Positions 45,924-56,230 of a stretch of 64,000 nucleotides of DNA are shown here, piece after piece; positions within the stretch are counted from its first letter, which is position 1, and the number at the start of each line of letters is the position of its first letter. The DNA is from Thereva unica (Eukaryota; Arthropoda; Insecta; Diptera; Therevidae): positions 221,497,978 to 221,561,977 of the forward strand of contig OX465281.1 of NCBI GenBank assembly GCA_949987705.1. The letters run 5' to 3'. The position numbers and the translations under genes are program-made. The notes below the pieces were generated by a model. That model saw only the letters and a list, made by a program, of their open reading frames with translations, did not search any database and was not told where the DNA came from.

Positions 45924-48900
45924 CTGCAAAATAAAACAAAATAAACATATTCATTAATAAGGTTTCGCCTATTATGCTATAACAATACATAATGTGCATC
46001 TGCAACTCCCCCTTTCATGCACTCTATAAACTAATAATTCGTTTCTGAATAGACAAACTCAACTGTGATACAACCTCTCGCAGTCAGTATTTTCGAACTC
46101 CTACAGCAACTCCAAGAATAGCCTTTGGGGCCTCGGTAGTCTAGAGGTAAGGCGCCTGACTGCTATCCCCAGAGGTCCCGGGTTCGAATCCCGGCGGCGC
46201 CACGGTCCTTCGCCTTTCCCACCTAACTTTCCTTCTTTCTTCTTCCCTCTTTACATTCCTGATTCCCCTGTCATAGCCTTCCCTTGTCCTTCCCCGCTCC
46301 ACCAAGCGCATGCCATCGGTTGGTTGATGAGATTCAACTCGTTTCAGGAGGCATAACACTCCAGCGAGTTGTTCTCGACGCCCCGATGTCAGAGTCGCGA
46401 AATGGTTGTGAGTAGGTGGAATAAAATATCGCGGCTAGGTTGTGACAGTTACTTCCTTCTCTTCTCTCTATCTTCCGGCTAGAGCTGCTATCCGACATTC
46501 ACTCTATACGAAAAAATAGATTGTCGACAGTACAAAGCGACTTTCCCTAAGCCTCTAGTCTGTCACATAAAAAAAAAAAAAAAGAGCTCAAACGCATGGT
46601 TCATCGCCACCTTCTTTAACAACCTCCCGAACCCTCTTAACTTCTTTTCTTCCCCCCCCCCCCCACGTACTAAGCTTACTGCTAAACATTGCACCATGAC
46701 CTGAAAAACGACATAACGGACTGGTAGTTATAAAGGGCACTGCACAGCTGTCAGCTGTCTGTTACAGCTGTCATACATCTGCTCGGGGTAGGTTTTATGG
46801 TCAGCAAAACAATGAAGCCTACCATTATTAGGGTCAAATTGGATGTACATCCAGAATTTCATCAAACCCATAAGCGCAACGAGTTTTGATCGGCCGACCG
46901 GCCCACAATCGGTAGTTTTGGTTGTACATCCGCCCTTCGATGTACATCCAATTTGACCGTATATGGGGGCCTTTAGTGTGCGACGTAAATTCAAAGGCCC
47001 CCATAAACGGTCAAATTGGTTGTACATCCAGAATTTCATCAAACCCATAAGCGCAACGAGTTTTGGTCGGCCGACCGGCCCACAATCGATAGTTTTGGTT
47101 GTACATCCGCCCTTGGATGTACATCCAATTTAACCGTGTATGGGGCCTTAAGAAAATCAGCCTCATCAGAAGAGCGACGACCACACCAGGCACGGGAATT
47201 CTACCGAGGAGTCCGCAGTATGACGCAATTCACACCACTTTGCACATACTACAAGGACAAAGAAAGGAATCTGTCCACCCATCCTAAAGGCATTTTGGAG
47301 CGATGGGAAGAACACTTTCATGGATAAATGACTAATGGTGAGCTAACTGATTATTCGGAAACACCACCAATATGTGATGATATTGCTATGCTGCCGCCAC
47401 CAAGCGGTAAATCGTTAGACCTGATCTTCACCAATTCATACGAGGAGGTGAACATTCTATTCGTTTCCGATGAGGAAACCCTAATTACTAACTCCATCCA
47501 CCACTCCGCATGGATCCTCGAGTTTAATTCATCAACCCCCAGGAATCGTACATCACGTAACAATGCACTTGTTTACGATTTTAAGAACGGGGACTTGGAC
47601 AGTATTGGCTTCAAATTATCTCTAGTCGATTGGGAACATAGGCTATCTAGTAATGATCTTGACATAATAGTCTCATGCTTCTATTCTATCATTTTCAACA
47701 TCATTGACAAATATGTACCCAACATTAAAAAACGGAATAGAGTATCGGAACCATGGCTGAGGAGAGATACTAGATTCCTTCGTAATCAAAGAAATAAATT
47801 ATATAATATGATTAAAAATAACACATATGTAAACGAGCGAGAATTTTTTTTCTTTTTTATGTGACAGATTAGAGGCTTAGGGAAAGTCCCTTGGTACTGT
47901 CGACAATCTATTTTTTCGTATATATTGTCGAACAGCAGCTCTAGCCGGAAGATAGAGAGAAGAGAAGGAAGGAACTGTCACAACCTAATCGCGATATTTT
48001 TATTCCACCTACTCGCAACCATTTCGCAACTCTGACATCGGGGCATCGAGAACAACCCGCGGGAATGTTATGCCTCCTAAAACGAGTTGAATCTCATCAA
48101 CCAACCGATGGCATGCGCTTGGTGGAGCGGGGAAGGACTAGGGAAGGTTATGAGAGCAAGAATCAGGAATGTGAAGAGGGAAGACGAGAGAGAAGGAAAG
48201 TTATGTAGGTGGGAAAGTGGAAAAGGCGAAGCACCGTGGAGCTGGTCGGAATTCGAACCCGGGACCGCTGGGATTGCAGTCAGGCGCCTTTCCCCTAGAC
48301 TACCGAGGCCTTTTTAAATTCTTTTATTTAACTTACACTGTTTGTCGTCAAATCTTGGTAGTTAAATTTGATCCACTTCCCGGTTTCGGATAGAGCTGAA
48401 ATTTTGTATACACGTTTAGTTTGGATGACAATGCAATCTGGCCATTTTGTAAAAATATCAAGATGGCGGTTCCAAAATGGCGCCCGATTTTTGAAATTGT
48501 GCTCCGCGGCCCTCTGACATGGGTATCAAATGAAAGGATATGACAGGTAGAACACAATAAGCTATGTGGCGTCATTCCAAATTCAAAATGGCGGCCAACA
48601 CTAAATTGCGGAAAGCTTATAATAGACTAAAAAGTAGAAAATATAACCGATCAACTTCCAATTTTGCACACACTCGTAGTTCGGGTGGTTAATGTGTATG
48701 AATGATGAGATGAATAGTTGAGTTAAGGGTGAGTTGATAATAAAGAAGCAATACACGTTACAAAAAATCACAAACAAACACAGAGATGCTGCTGTCAACT
48801 AAATTCAACTACTCAAATACTGAACTCATGTCCGTATGCATAATTTCAACTAAACCCAGGTAGCAGAGCTGAGTCGAGTTCAGTCAACCTTAACCCAACT

Positions 48901-51900
48901 CGACTCCCGTTTACATGTAGTTAGACTTGGGTTCAACTTGAGTTCAACTCATCATGTATAAGTACTAAATGCAATCTGACCTTTTTGTAAAAAAATCAAG
49001 AAGACGGTTCCGAGATGGCGGCCGTTTTTGCAATTATGTTCCACCGAGCCCACGACATGATGGGTATCAAATGAATACAGTAAACTGTGTGACGTAATTT
49101 TAAATCTAATAGAATTGCCATCATAAAATGGCGGAATACATATAATAAACTAAAAAGTAGAAAATAAAATAAATGGTTAAAAAAAAATTTTAAAAAAAAT
49201 TCTTTTCATTAACTAAAAAATGTACTGAAAAGTAAAAAATAAAAAATATTTTAAAGAAAGCGTGAAATTTCAATTTTAATGAAAAAGTTAATTAAAAGAA
49301 TGGCGCATTTTTCATCAAAAAATTTTTTTAGAATTTGAAATTAACAAAGCAAAAAATTGAGGGTTATTGTAAATCTCACGCGATTTACAGTTATATTTTC
49401 AATTTTTGATGAAAAATGCGCCATTCTTTTAATTAACTTTTTCATTAAAATTGAAATTTCACGCTTTCTTTAAAATATTTTTTATTTTTTACTTTTCAGT
49501 ACATTTTTTAGTTAATGAAAAGAATTTTTTTTAAAAATTTTTTTTAACCATTTATTTTATTTATCATCAATTCCTAAGCTTTTTGAAATACTTGTTTATG
49601 ACAGGATTGCCCCTCTTATCGACCCATACCTAAACGAACAACAACATGGAAAGGACGTTCAACAACTTCTAACCTTAAGGTCCTTTTCTCCGAAATGCTA
49701 TGCGGTATGGAGAGCGGCCATCAATTGGATGCTGTATACACCACGACCACGCCATCCTAATTGAAAAATTATCAAAGTTTGGAATATCAGGTTCTGCCCT
49801 GGAATGGTTCAAATCTTATCTGAACGGAAGAGCACAGGTTATCAGATTCCAAGGATTTCTATCTAATGAGATCGAAGTAACCTCTGGCGTTCCTCAGGGT
49901 AGTCATCTTGGTCCCCTTCTCTTCAATATTTTCATCCGATGATCCGAAAAATTAGCAAATATTCCACATATCGATCGGATCAAATCCGTTCAAAAGAGAT
50001 TTCTTCTTTTTGCCCTGAGACATCTACACAACCCCCATGACTACCAAACCCTACCGCACTACTTGGACAGGCTCAAAGTGCTTGATCTCATGCCGTTATC
50101 TAGCAGGAGAAAACTGCTCATATCTTGCATTGCCTTTGACGTCCTAAGTGGAAAACTTGAAGTGCAGTTTTTGTCGGACAGAATCAAAATCAATGATGTA
50201 GTCCGACACACGCGACACACTAAATTAGTTAGGGAATATCCACTTCGTACTGATTACGCTAGGACCGAGCCCGTCAACAGATGCTGTATCGTTTTCAATA
50301 GTCATAGCTCCTGGTTTTCCCTTTCACTCAACAAGGCATCCTATAAGAAAATACTCAGATCCCTACTAACATATCCCCCCTCTCTTGACAATAGTAGGTT
50401 TTTAGTAGTTGTCAATAGTTATAGTAATATTATTATAAAAAGACTCTTACTACTATGGTTTTTTAATTTAAGTGTATGTATACCTAGTTTAAGTGTGCCT
50501 TGTTTGGCGAAAAGGGTGCGCAACAAAAGTACGCGTGACGCGAGTTTTTAGTTTTTGGCCAAGGCCAAAAAGTGCCAGTCGTGCCTAAAGAAGTTATCAC
50601 TTCAAAAAATTTCCGTTTACATAAGATGTTCAGTCCCATTTGACTGAGCTACATCGGGATTTCACAAGACAGCTACTTTCAAAGTCTGTCACAATCTTGC
50701 AGATTGGCAGAGACAAAGTCCAGATAATCCTAAGTTATGGGGTTTTACCTTTTACATATGTATGTCTGGGTTCAGCCATTAATGGCTCACTTGATACGTG
50801 TCAATTCAGTATTCTTAAATGACGAATGTGCTGGAACATTAGAAAGCGATGGTATTGAAGGAACTATAAAAAAGTTGACTTGAACACTATAAAAAGTAAG
50901 GATGTTAAACTGTTTGCAGATACTAGATACTGCAAAATAGATTTAGATAATGCTACATGAGGTTTGGTCATGAAATAATAAAAGTTATAACATTACATAC
51001 CTTTCGAGGATGTTCAGTCATAAATTTATAAAAATCTTCAAAATTGGGATCACTGCAGTTGCACTTGAACGGATTATCACCCACAAAAATTTGGGTTAAT
51101 TTCGGATTATTTACAAAATGCGATCGATGGAAAGGCGTCGTAAATCGATTTCCATTTAGCTTCAATATTTCTAGATTAACGCATTGTCGAAATGTTGACC
51201 AGCGAATACTAGATAATCTGAAAATTATAAAATTGTTATGTTAATATCTAGCAGCTAATTAAAGATATGATTTTTACTTGTTCAAACTCAGATCAAGATA
51301 GCGTAAGCCCACAAAATTGACCGTGGCAGGGAATTTATCTATAAAATTTTTGGATAGATCGAGCGATTCCAAGTTTGTCATATTATTAAAGATATCTTTG
51401 TCCAAACCCAACAACCGGCATTGACTCATGTTTAATTTTTTCAATGATTGCGGTGTTGTGCCATTTACTTTCACTGTTGGATTTCCACTTAGATCTAAAC
51501 TGGTTAGTGCAGTATTTTCTATGAAAACATTCAAATTGACGTTTTGAATTTTGTTATTAGATAAATCCAAAACTTCCAATTGTTTTAAAGTTGCAAATGA
51601 GTAAGAATCCAGCTGTTGTATGGCATTATCTGACAAATCCATAATTTTAATCGACTTCGAGTTGCTAAAGATGCACCTTGAGATATTTTGAATGGCGTTT
51701 CTTTTTATTAATAGCGATTGCAAGTTTGGAAAATTAGTCGTATCAATTGATACCATACCGCAATTTGAAATATCAAGCTCTGTAATTTGTGGATAAACCT
51801 TCTCGTTGTTATAAATGAAATAGAAGCCTATATTTGAGCTTAAATTGATGCTTTTAAGATTACTCGAGAAATTAAAAGCACCCAAATCGATATGTGTCAA

Positions 51901-52536
51901 TCTTGTGCTGCTAACATCTAAATATTCGAGTTTTTCCATTTGTATGTTCGGCAGTTCGGTTATTAGTGTATTACTTAAGGTAATTTCTTTTATGTTCGGC
52001 ACATATTTGAAAAGATATTGGAAGCCCTCATTTGTGATTTGTGTACGACCTAAGTTTAAACTGCTCAACGATATGCTTCTCAAATAGTTTTGTTCATTTA
52101 CTGAATTAACAGCTAAAGGATTATCAGCCAATGACAATGTATGGAGGTTCTTAGCCGGAAGGAGAAACTCATAGGGAGTTATATCAGCCCAATTTCTTAT
52201 ACAGTTTTGATCCAATATCAACACTTTCAAATTATGGAATCCTCTTAGTGACGTGGCACTTAGCTTAGATATTTCATTGCCACTTAGATTCAAATATTCC
52301 AATGACTTAATCGTTGAAAGCTCCTCAGGAAATTCTCTTAGTAGGTTATTGGACATATCCAGCTCTTTTATTTGTACAAGATCCAGAACTGGCACCATCT
52401 TAAGTCCAAGGCCAGAGCAATCAATCTTTGATGACGTAAAATTGCATTTACAATTTTCGGGACATTTAAAAAGTGTGGCTCCAGTCAACCTTGTAATAAG
52501 GAATGCAAATGCAATCACTTTCCCTATTGCGTTCAT
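45711..52536 (-). CDS. LRR receptor-like type I membrane protein, 562 aa, three coding exons
   Basis: Coding exons on the minus strand: 52536-51278, 51217-51001, 45923-45711. Splice sites are AA|GTAAAA...TTTTCAG|A and AAG|GTATGT...TTTTGCAG|ATT, both in phase; the first join rebuilds an LRR (DLSLNK|LSSIRWSTFRQC). Residues 1-20 look like a signal peptide. Cys25/29/31/40 form an LRRNT cap (CPENCKC). About fifteen LRRs of LxxLxLSxNxI type run to about residue 445. An LRRCT cap uses Cys472/474/499/511 (NPFKCNC). One transmembrane helix is near 523-542, then a basic tail of about 20 residues. There is no TIR or kinase domain, so it is not a Toll receptor; it resembles adhesion/receptor LRR proteins of insects. 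Exact ligand and orthologue are unknown. The frame is intact despite the repeat-laden 5 kb intron. Confidence 0.87.
46078..46740 (+). mobile_element. LINE-D 3' tip interrupted by a SINE (intron of LRR gene)
   Basis: 46078-46120 (CAGTCAGTATTTTCGAACTC) and 46584-46738 (GAGCTCAAACGCATGGTTCA, GCACCATGACCTGAAAAACG) are the two halves of the LINE-D 3' end seen whole at 34174 and 54240. The SINE at 46127 sits between. The terminal CCACATAAAA is replaced by GGGCACTGCACAGC. Confidence 0.8.
46127..46583 (+). mobile_element. tRNA-headed SINE (family S), full-length plus-strand copy
   Basis: Head 46127-46203: A box TAGTCTAGAGG, B box GGTTCGAATCC, GGCGCCAC end. The body is pyrimidine-rich. The central block TTTCAGGAGGCATAACACTC is followed by CGACGCCCCGATGTCAGAGT. 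The 3' end is GTCTGTCACAT and A15. It is the best-preserved copy; others are at 8920, 30752 and 47844. Antisense to the LRR gene within its intron. Confidence 0.92.
46830..47147. mobile_element. Two tandem copies of a ~150-bp MITE
   Basis: Copy 1 (about 46830-46973) and copy 2 (46996-47147) share TACATCCAGAATTTCATCAA, CCCATAAGCGCAACGAGTTT and GGCCGACCGGCCCACAATCG. Ends GGCCCCCATAAACGGTCAAA and TTTAACCGTGTATGGGGCC are inverted. The open frames across them are not genes. Confidence 0.8.
47150..47850 (+). pseudogene. Chimeric LINE fragment: linker of one LINE joined to endonuclease of another
   Basis: 47165-47400 reads ATTTPGTG in one frame and QAREFYRGVRSMTQFTPLCT, YKDKERNLSTHPKGILERWE then EHFHG in the other, the endonuclease-RT linker of an insect LINE. 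From about 47403 the open frame switches to KSLDLIFTNSYEEVNILFVS and an altered SDH motif (SIHHSAWIL), the endonuclease C-terminus of a Jockey/CR1-type LINE, running to NQRNKLYNMIKNNTYVNERE. Order is reversed relative to a single ORF2 (linker before endonuclease), so two elements are joined. Cut by the SINE at 47844. Confidence 0.72.
47844..48310 (-). mobile_element. tRNA-headed SINE (family S), minus-strand copy
   Basis: T-rich tail at 47844-47859, GTGACAGATTAG, central block, body and B box on the minus strand (GGGTTCGAATTCC, one change). The head ends GGCCTCGGTAGTCTAGGGG at 48310. The A box and B box are slightly altered. Confidence 0.88.
48330..49150 (+). repeat. RY repeats, two diverged copies
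   Basis: TCAAATGAAAGGATATGACA, GGCGTCATTCCAAATTCAAA and ATGGCGGCC blocks at 48515-48600 recur, more diverged, at 49050-49140. Unique AACTCGACTC/GAGTTCAACT-rich sequence (48860-48950) lies between. No gene. Confidence 0.6.
49161..49562. repeat. Near-perfect inverted repeat, ~160-bp arms
   Basis: Arms 49161-49323 and 49401-49562 are almost exact reverse complements (AATAAATGGTTAAAAAAAAA at one outer end; ATGGCGCATTTTTCATCAAA inward). A loop of about 77 bp contains ACGCGATTTACAG. It would form a very stable AT-rich hairpin in the LRR pre-mRNA intron. Confidence 0.93.
49568..50560 (+). pseudogene. LINE-E RT fragment with internal deletion (intron of LRR gene)
   Basis: Reads SSIPKLFEILVYDRIAPLID and LNEQQHG (49568-49650), then after a frameshift HDHAILIEKLSKFGISGSAL, SNEIEVTSGVPQGSHLGP and LLFNIFI (49745-49938). 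It jumps without the FADD motif to IDRIKSVQKRFLLFALRHLH and LDRLKVLDLMPLSSRRKLLI (49960-50130), ending near 50370. A Jockey/CR1-type RT, related to but distinct from LINE-C. Lacking the catalytic FADD it cannot work. The 3' UTR (50372-50560) is AT-rich. Confidence 0.82.
50561..50998. other. Remaining LRR intron sequence
   Basis: No repeat or motif recognised apart from the donor side of the intron. Confidence 0.5.
51001..51217 (-). CDS. LRR gene coding exon 2
   Basis: 217 bp between a 60-bp intron (51218-51277) and the 5,077-bp intron. Carries the last LRRs (VNLEILKLNGNRF, PKLTQIFVGDNPF) and the first half of the LRRCT cap (KCNCSDPNFEDFYKFMTEHP). Confidence 0.87.
51278..52536 (-). CDS. LRR gene coding exon 1
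   Basis: Encodes residues 1-419 plus two bases of codon 420: signal peptide, LRRNT and most LRRs. The ATG at 52536 is the only one giving a hydrophobic N-terminus (MNAIGKVIAFAFLITRLTGA). It follows a probable 53-bp 5'-UTR intron (52551-52603, GTTAGT...TTTTTTAG), with an upstream non-coding exon around 52604-52639. Confidence 0.87.
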
Positions 52537-52968
52537 CTTGAGAAATTTTACTAAAAAAATAAGAATTTTAATAAATTTTCAAAAATACATTTATTAAACT
52601 AACCTGTTTTTATTTGTATATGGAAAACTTCTCTGAAATCTGAAATTGAAAAAAAAAATACATTATTTCATAATTTCAAATGGCCACAATAACTTAGGAA
52701 CTAAATAAAGTCCGCTGGAGAAAAAAGGTATTATAAAAAAGAATAAATCTGCAAAAATTGATTTTGGATACTTCAAAAAATTTAGAGTATGTTACAATTG
52801 ATGAAAATTTGTCTACTATGTGCACAACAGACACCTAGCCAGCAGAATCGTCTGCTTAGATTTTTCTATGGCCAGAGACGCCCTGTGCAAAATTTCACTC
52901 ATGGTGCCCAGTTCTCCTCCAAATTGTTTTTTTTCCAAAAAAAGGGCCAAAAAAGTTGTAACGAACCA

Positions 52969-53220
52969 GGGGCCGGTTCGTGTATGGCGAACGACGATAA
53001 TCGTACGAAAATAAATTGAAGTCGAAAAATTTTGTCGACGAAAATTTTAGCGTTCGCATAGGTCGAAAGAAAATTGTTCGTGTCCTAATACAAAAACTCG
53101 ACAACCCAAGACCTTTCGAGTGCCTTTCGTCGGCTTGAGACGAAAATTTTCAATTTTTTCGACTTACGCGAACCCGAGACGAAAAAGAATTTTCGTTTTC
53201 GACATACACGAACCGGCCCC
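52969..53220. mobile_element. 252-bp MITE in LTR 2
   Basis: Inverted ends GGGGCCGGTTCGTGTATG...CATACACGAACCGGCCCC-like. The interior is rich in TCGTACGAAAAT/ATTTTCGAC symmetry. It breaks the LTR after GAACCA. Target duplication not clear. Confidence 0.82.
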
Positions 53221-53362
53221 AGAATTCATTACTAATAATCCCGCTCCTAACAAAACTTTAGGCAAATAAATATTCACACTTCGAAGCTTTAAAGCTTTCT
53301 ACGCCGCTTCACCAGGCCAAAATTCAGTCTTTAACCATAGTACAATAATACAAGGTAGGCTC

Positions 53363-54454
53363 CTCATTCCATCTCGGCCGGCGTCCCCCAAGGCTCTATT
53401 ATCTCGCCTACCCTCTTTCTCATATTTATTAATGACCTGCTCTCAATCCCCTCCAACCCACTTCACAGTTTCGCCGATGACGGTACTCTGCGTTACTCCC
53501 ACACCTTCGATAATACAAGACAAGCGCGTGCCAGACCTTGTCCCGTAGACCGTGAACTCATGTCCAATTCTATTAACGAGGACATTGAACTCATTCTTGC
53601 TTGGGGCCGCAAGAATCGTGTCGAACTCAACGCAACCAAAACAAAGTACTGTCTTATCTCTACAAAAACCTGCACCACCCGTCCCTCTATCTCAGTGGAC
53701 AAAAAGAATGTAATGGCTGACCCATCTCTTAACATCCTAGGCGTAACCTTATCATCAGATCTGCGATGGAATTATCACATATTCCAAATCGCCAAAAAAG
53801 CTTTCCAATGCCTAGGATTCCTCAAGAGAAGCAAGTTCCTCCTCCAGTCAACTGCTCTGGCTACAATATACAAGTCCTACATTCGGCCCCGCCTTGAATA
53901 CAACTCGTATATTTAAGCGGGCGCCACAAAAACCACCTTGGCTTGGCTGGACAAGATGCAAAATCGCGCCATGAAACTCATTGGCGATAGCACCCTTTGC
54001 TCCTCTATCGACTCTTTAAGCCACCGTAGGAATGTTGCAGCACTTAGCAAATTTTACCGCTATTACCATAGCGAGTGTTCCACTGAAATTAGAAACCTCC
54101 TGCCTACACGGCAATTTTTTTCCCGCAACACAAGACTAGCCAACTCGGCTCACCCCTTCACCCTTCAGCCCTCCCCTTCGCGCACATTACGTTTTAGTAG
54201 TTCGTTTATAAATAGAACAACTCGATTGTGGAACTGTCTTCCACAGTCAGTGTTTCCGAGCTCATATAACATCTCAGAGTTCAAACGCAAGGTTCATCGA
54301 CATCTACTCACGCACCCTCCAGACCCCTAACCTATCCCTTCTCCTCTATCCTTCAAAGCAAGCTTACTACTAGGTACTGGCCATGACTCGAACGACATGA
54401 CAAACTATTAGTACAAAGGGTAATTCCTAAGCTTGACGGTACCACATAAAAAAA
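53363..54454 (+). mobile_element. LINE-D, 5'-truncated, with AGGCTC target duplication
   Basis: Starts inside the RT and ends CCACATAAAAAAAA. AGGCTC on both sides (53357-53362, 54455-54460) marks a clean 6-bp duplication. Same family as the 3' tips at 34174, 46078 and 55188. Confidence 0.9.
53365..54330 (+). pseudogene. LINE-D RT C-terminal half, one in-frame stop
   Basis: Reads ISAGVPQGSIISPTLFLIFI (RT motif B region), LHSFADDGTLRYSH (catalytic FADD at about 53473), INEDIELILAWGRKNRVELN and TKTKYCLIS, LNILGVTLSSDLRW, IYKSYIRPRLEYNSYI. The only break is a TAA (53914-53916) where related LINEs have a Trp before AGA. The frame then continues AGATKTTLAWLDKMQNRAMK to EFKRKVHRHLLTHPPDP. CR1/Jockey-type. 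A single stop suggests recent decay. The endonuclease and RT fingers are absent through 5' truncation. Confidence 0.87.
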
Positions 54455-54937
54455 AGGCTCATAAGGAAAAGCTCTGGCTTCGTGACGTCACTCAGATCTC
54501 AGTTCATAAGGGAAAAAAGCTTTCCCCTGACGTCTCTCAGATCTTTTCTCTAACAAATTGCGTTTAAGCTTTTCAAGATGGAAACAGAGCATTTCCTTAT
54601 GAGCCTACCTTGTATTATTGTAACATGTCTTTAGCCAGGCTCGTTGCGGAGAGGAAATCTTCTCCGGTCCTATACCGTGTCGAGGTGAACGATCCGGCAC
54701 GGTTACACTATACACCTTACACACAATACACAAATTACCTGTGGAATGTTGCCTGGGCCTTGTCGTGGTTTACAATCCGATAATGTGCCGAAGCAGTGAT
54801 TCCTATACCGTGTCGTGGTGTATAATCCACCAGTTACCACTGACTCCAGCTTACGCACCTTAGACAACTCAAGAGCTTCCTTTAAAAAAGGAGGTTAGAG
54901 AACAACCGGATGAAACACCATTACAAAGTAATCAAGT

Positions 54938-55385
54938 AGCCCTAATAAGGCATCCTGCCGGCTTAACCGGTTAATAATAGGGTAACAAATTTCCGCATAG
55001 GTGGTATCTTCATCTAGCCGTCGGTGCACCTCTTTGTTCACCTGCTAGTCTGGTACTGTTGGCGTCACAGCCTTTGTCGGCTGGTTAGTGGAATTCACTT
55101 GTTTCAGGAGGCATAACATTCCAACAAGACTGTCTCTCACTAGCCCTGACGGTTGCGACTCACCCGGCTGTTAAAAAATGGATGCACTCATATAACACAC
55201 CCAGTAGTGCAAACGCGAAGCTCACTGCCTTCTCCTTATGCATCCACCAGACTACCTTTAACCTTTCTTATTCTCTTTCTATTTTCAGGTCAAGCTTACT
55301 ACTAGACATTGCACCATGAGTTGAAAAACATGACGGTCTAGTGGTACAAAGGGTGATTCCTGAGCTTGACCATGCCACATAAAAA
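54938..55385 (+). mobile_element. Mosaic SINE: SINE-S-like central block plus LINE-D 3' tail
   Basis: 55074-55165 (GGCTGGTTAGTGGAATTCAC, TTGTTTCAGGAGGCATAACA, GACGGTTGCGACTC) aligns with the central block of SINE-S. The 5' part (54938-55070) is different and has no clear tRNA head. From 55188 (CTCATATAACACACCCAGTA) to CCACATAAAAAAA (55385) it is homologous to the LINE-D 3' tip. Alternatively a SINE fragment sits beside a separate 5'-truncated LINE-D copy; the AAAAAAT at 55171-55177 would then be the SINE tail. Confidence 0.6.
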
Positions 55386-55699
55386 AAATCAATTTTGTAA
55401 ATTTGGCACCTATTGTGCAGCCCAAAAACGCACATCGTGCTCCAGAAAAATTCGTATAACTATCTTTACCTATCTTACTGTATTAACCCTGGAACTTTTC
55501 GTTAGCGCCCCACGCTTTTTTACATTACGAAATGTATATTGTCCCCACATACTGGTTGGAGCAATAAAAACTCTACATTCCAAATTATTTTTTACTTCTT
55601 ACTTCATTTTAAAATAAAACTAATCAACTAACTTAAAACTAATTAATTAAATATCTAATAAACTCTATTTTTATTTTCTATTTTTGTCTATTATAATAT

Positions 55700-56230
55700 C
55701 TTCCGCCAGTTTGTGGTGGCCGCCATATTTGATTTAAAATGACGTCACACAGCTTACTGTACTACACTCGTTATACACTTTCATTTAATACCCATACCGA
55801 GGGCGTTGTAAAGAAAAAGGTGAACCACCATTTTGAATTTGGAATGACGCGACACAGATAATAGGATGCTACTTGTCACACTTTTTCATTTGATACCTAT
55901 ACCGAGTGGCTTGTAAAGAGAAAGGTAATCCGCCGTTTTATTTTGGCCGCCATTTGGAATTTGGAATGACGCCGCACCACTAATTGTATTTTATTTGTCA
56001 TACTCTTTGATTTGATACCCATATCGGGGGTCGGGGGAAAAAAATTGTTTTACAAAATTGTCCGATTGAATTGTCACGCGAACTATGCGTATGTGCAAAA
56101 TTTCAAGTTGATAGGTTATATTTTCTACTTTTTATTCTATTATGTCTTCCGCTATCTTGCGTTGGCCGCCATTTTGTATTGGGAATGATGCCACATAGCT
56201 AATTGTATTTTACTGCCGTGATGAAATGGC
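55700..56230 (-). repeat. RY repeat array, three to four units
   Basis: Blocks GGCCGCCAT...GAATTTGGAATGACGCC and CATTTGATACC recur at about 55720, 55840, 55945 and 56170 in the orientation opposite to 48515. 55386-55699 and 56231-56639 hold no recognised feature. Confidence 0.7.

Larger units (their letters stand above)
53338..54626. mobile_element. MULE-like MITE with 11-bp target duplication, carrying a LINE
   Basis: Ends TACAATAATACAAGGTAGGC and its complement continue inward (CTCATAAGGAAA). Flanks GTCTTTAACCA (53327-53337) and GTCTTTAGCCA (54627-54637) are an 11-bp duplication with one change, cut from the LTR sequence GTCTTTAACCAGGCTCG. The native element is 191 bp; the remainder is the LINE at 53363-54454. 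Confidence 0.83.
52957..54925 (+). mobile_element. Solo LTR 2 with nested MITE, MULE-like element and LINE
   Basis: TGTAACGAACC at 52957 and CACCATTACA ending 54925 match the ends of LTR 1. AAGT flanks both sides (52953-52956, 54926-54929). About 417 bp of LTR remains after subtracting inserts: 52957-52968, 53221-53337 and 54638-54925. It lacks the AC tract and most of the tandem block. Confidence 0.88.

Noticed and set aside
46127..46203. Functional tRNA gene
   Set aside because: A and B boxes are good, but it continues directly into a SINE body with poly(A) and recurs at 30752 and 47844, so it is a SINE head.
51845..52597. Plus-strand ORFs of 80 and 114 codons
   Set aside because: Antisense shadows of LRR exon 1; the minus strand has the LRR pattern and signal peptide.
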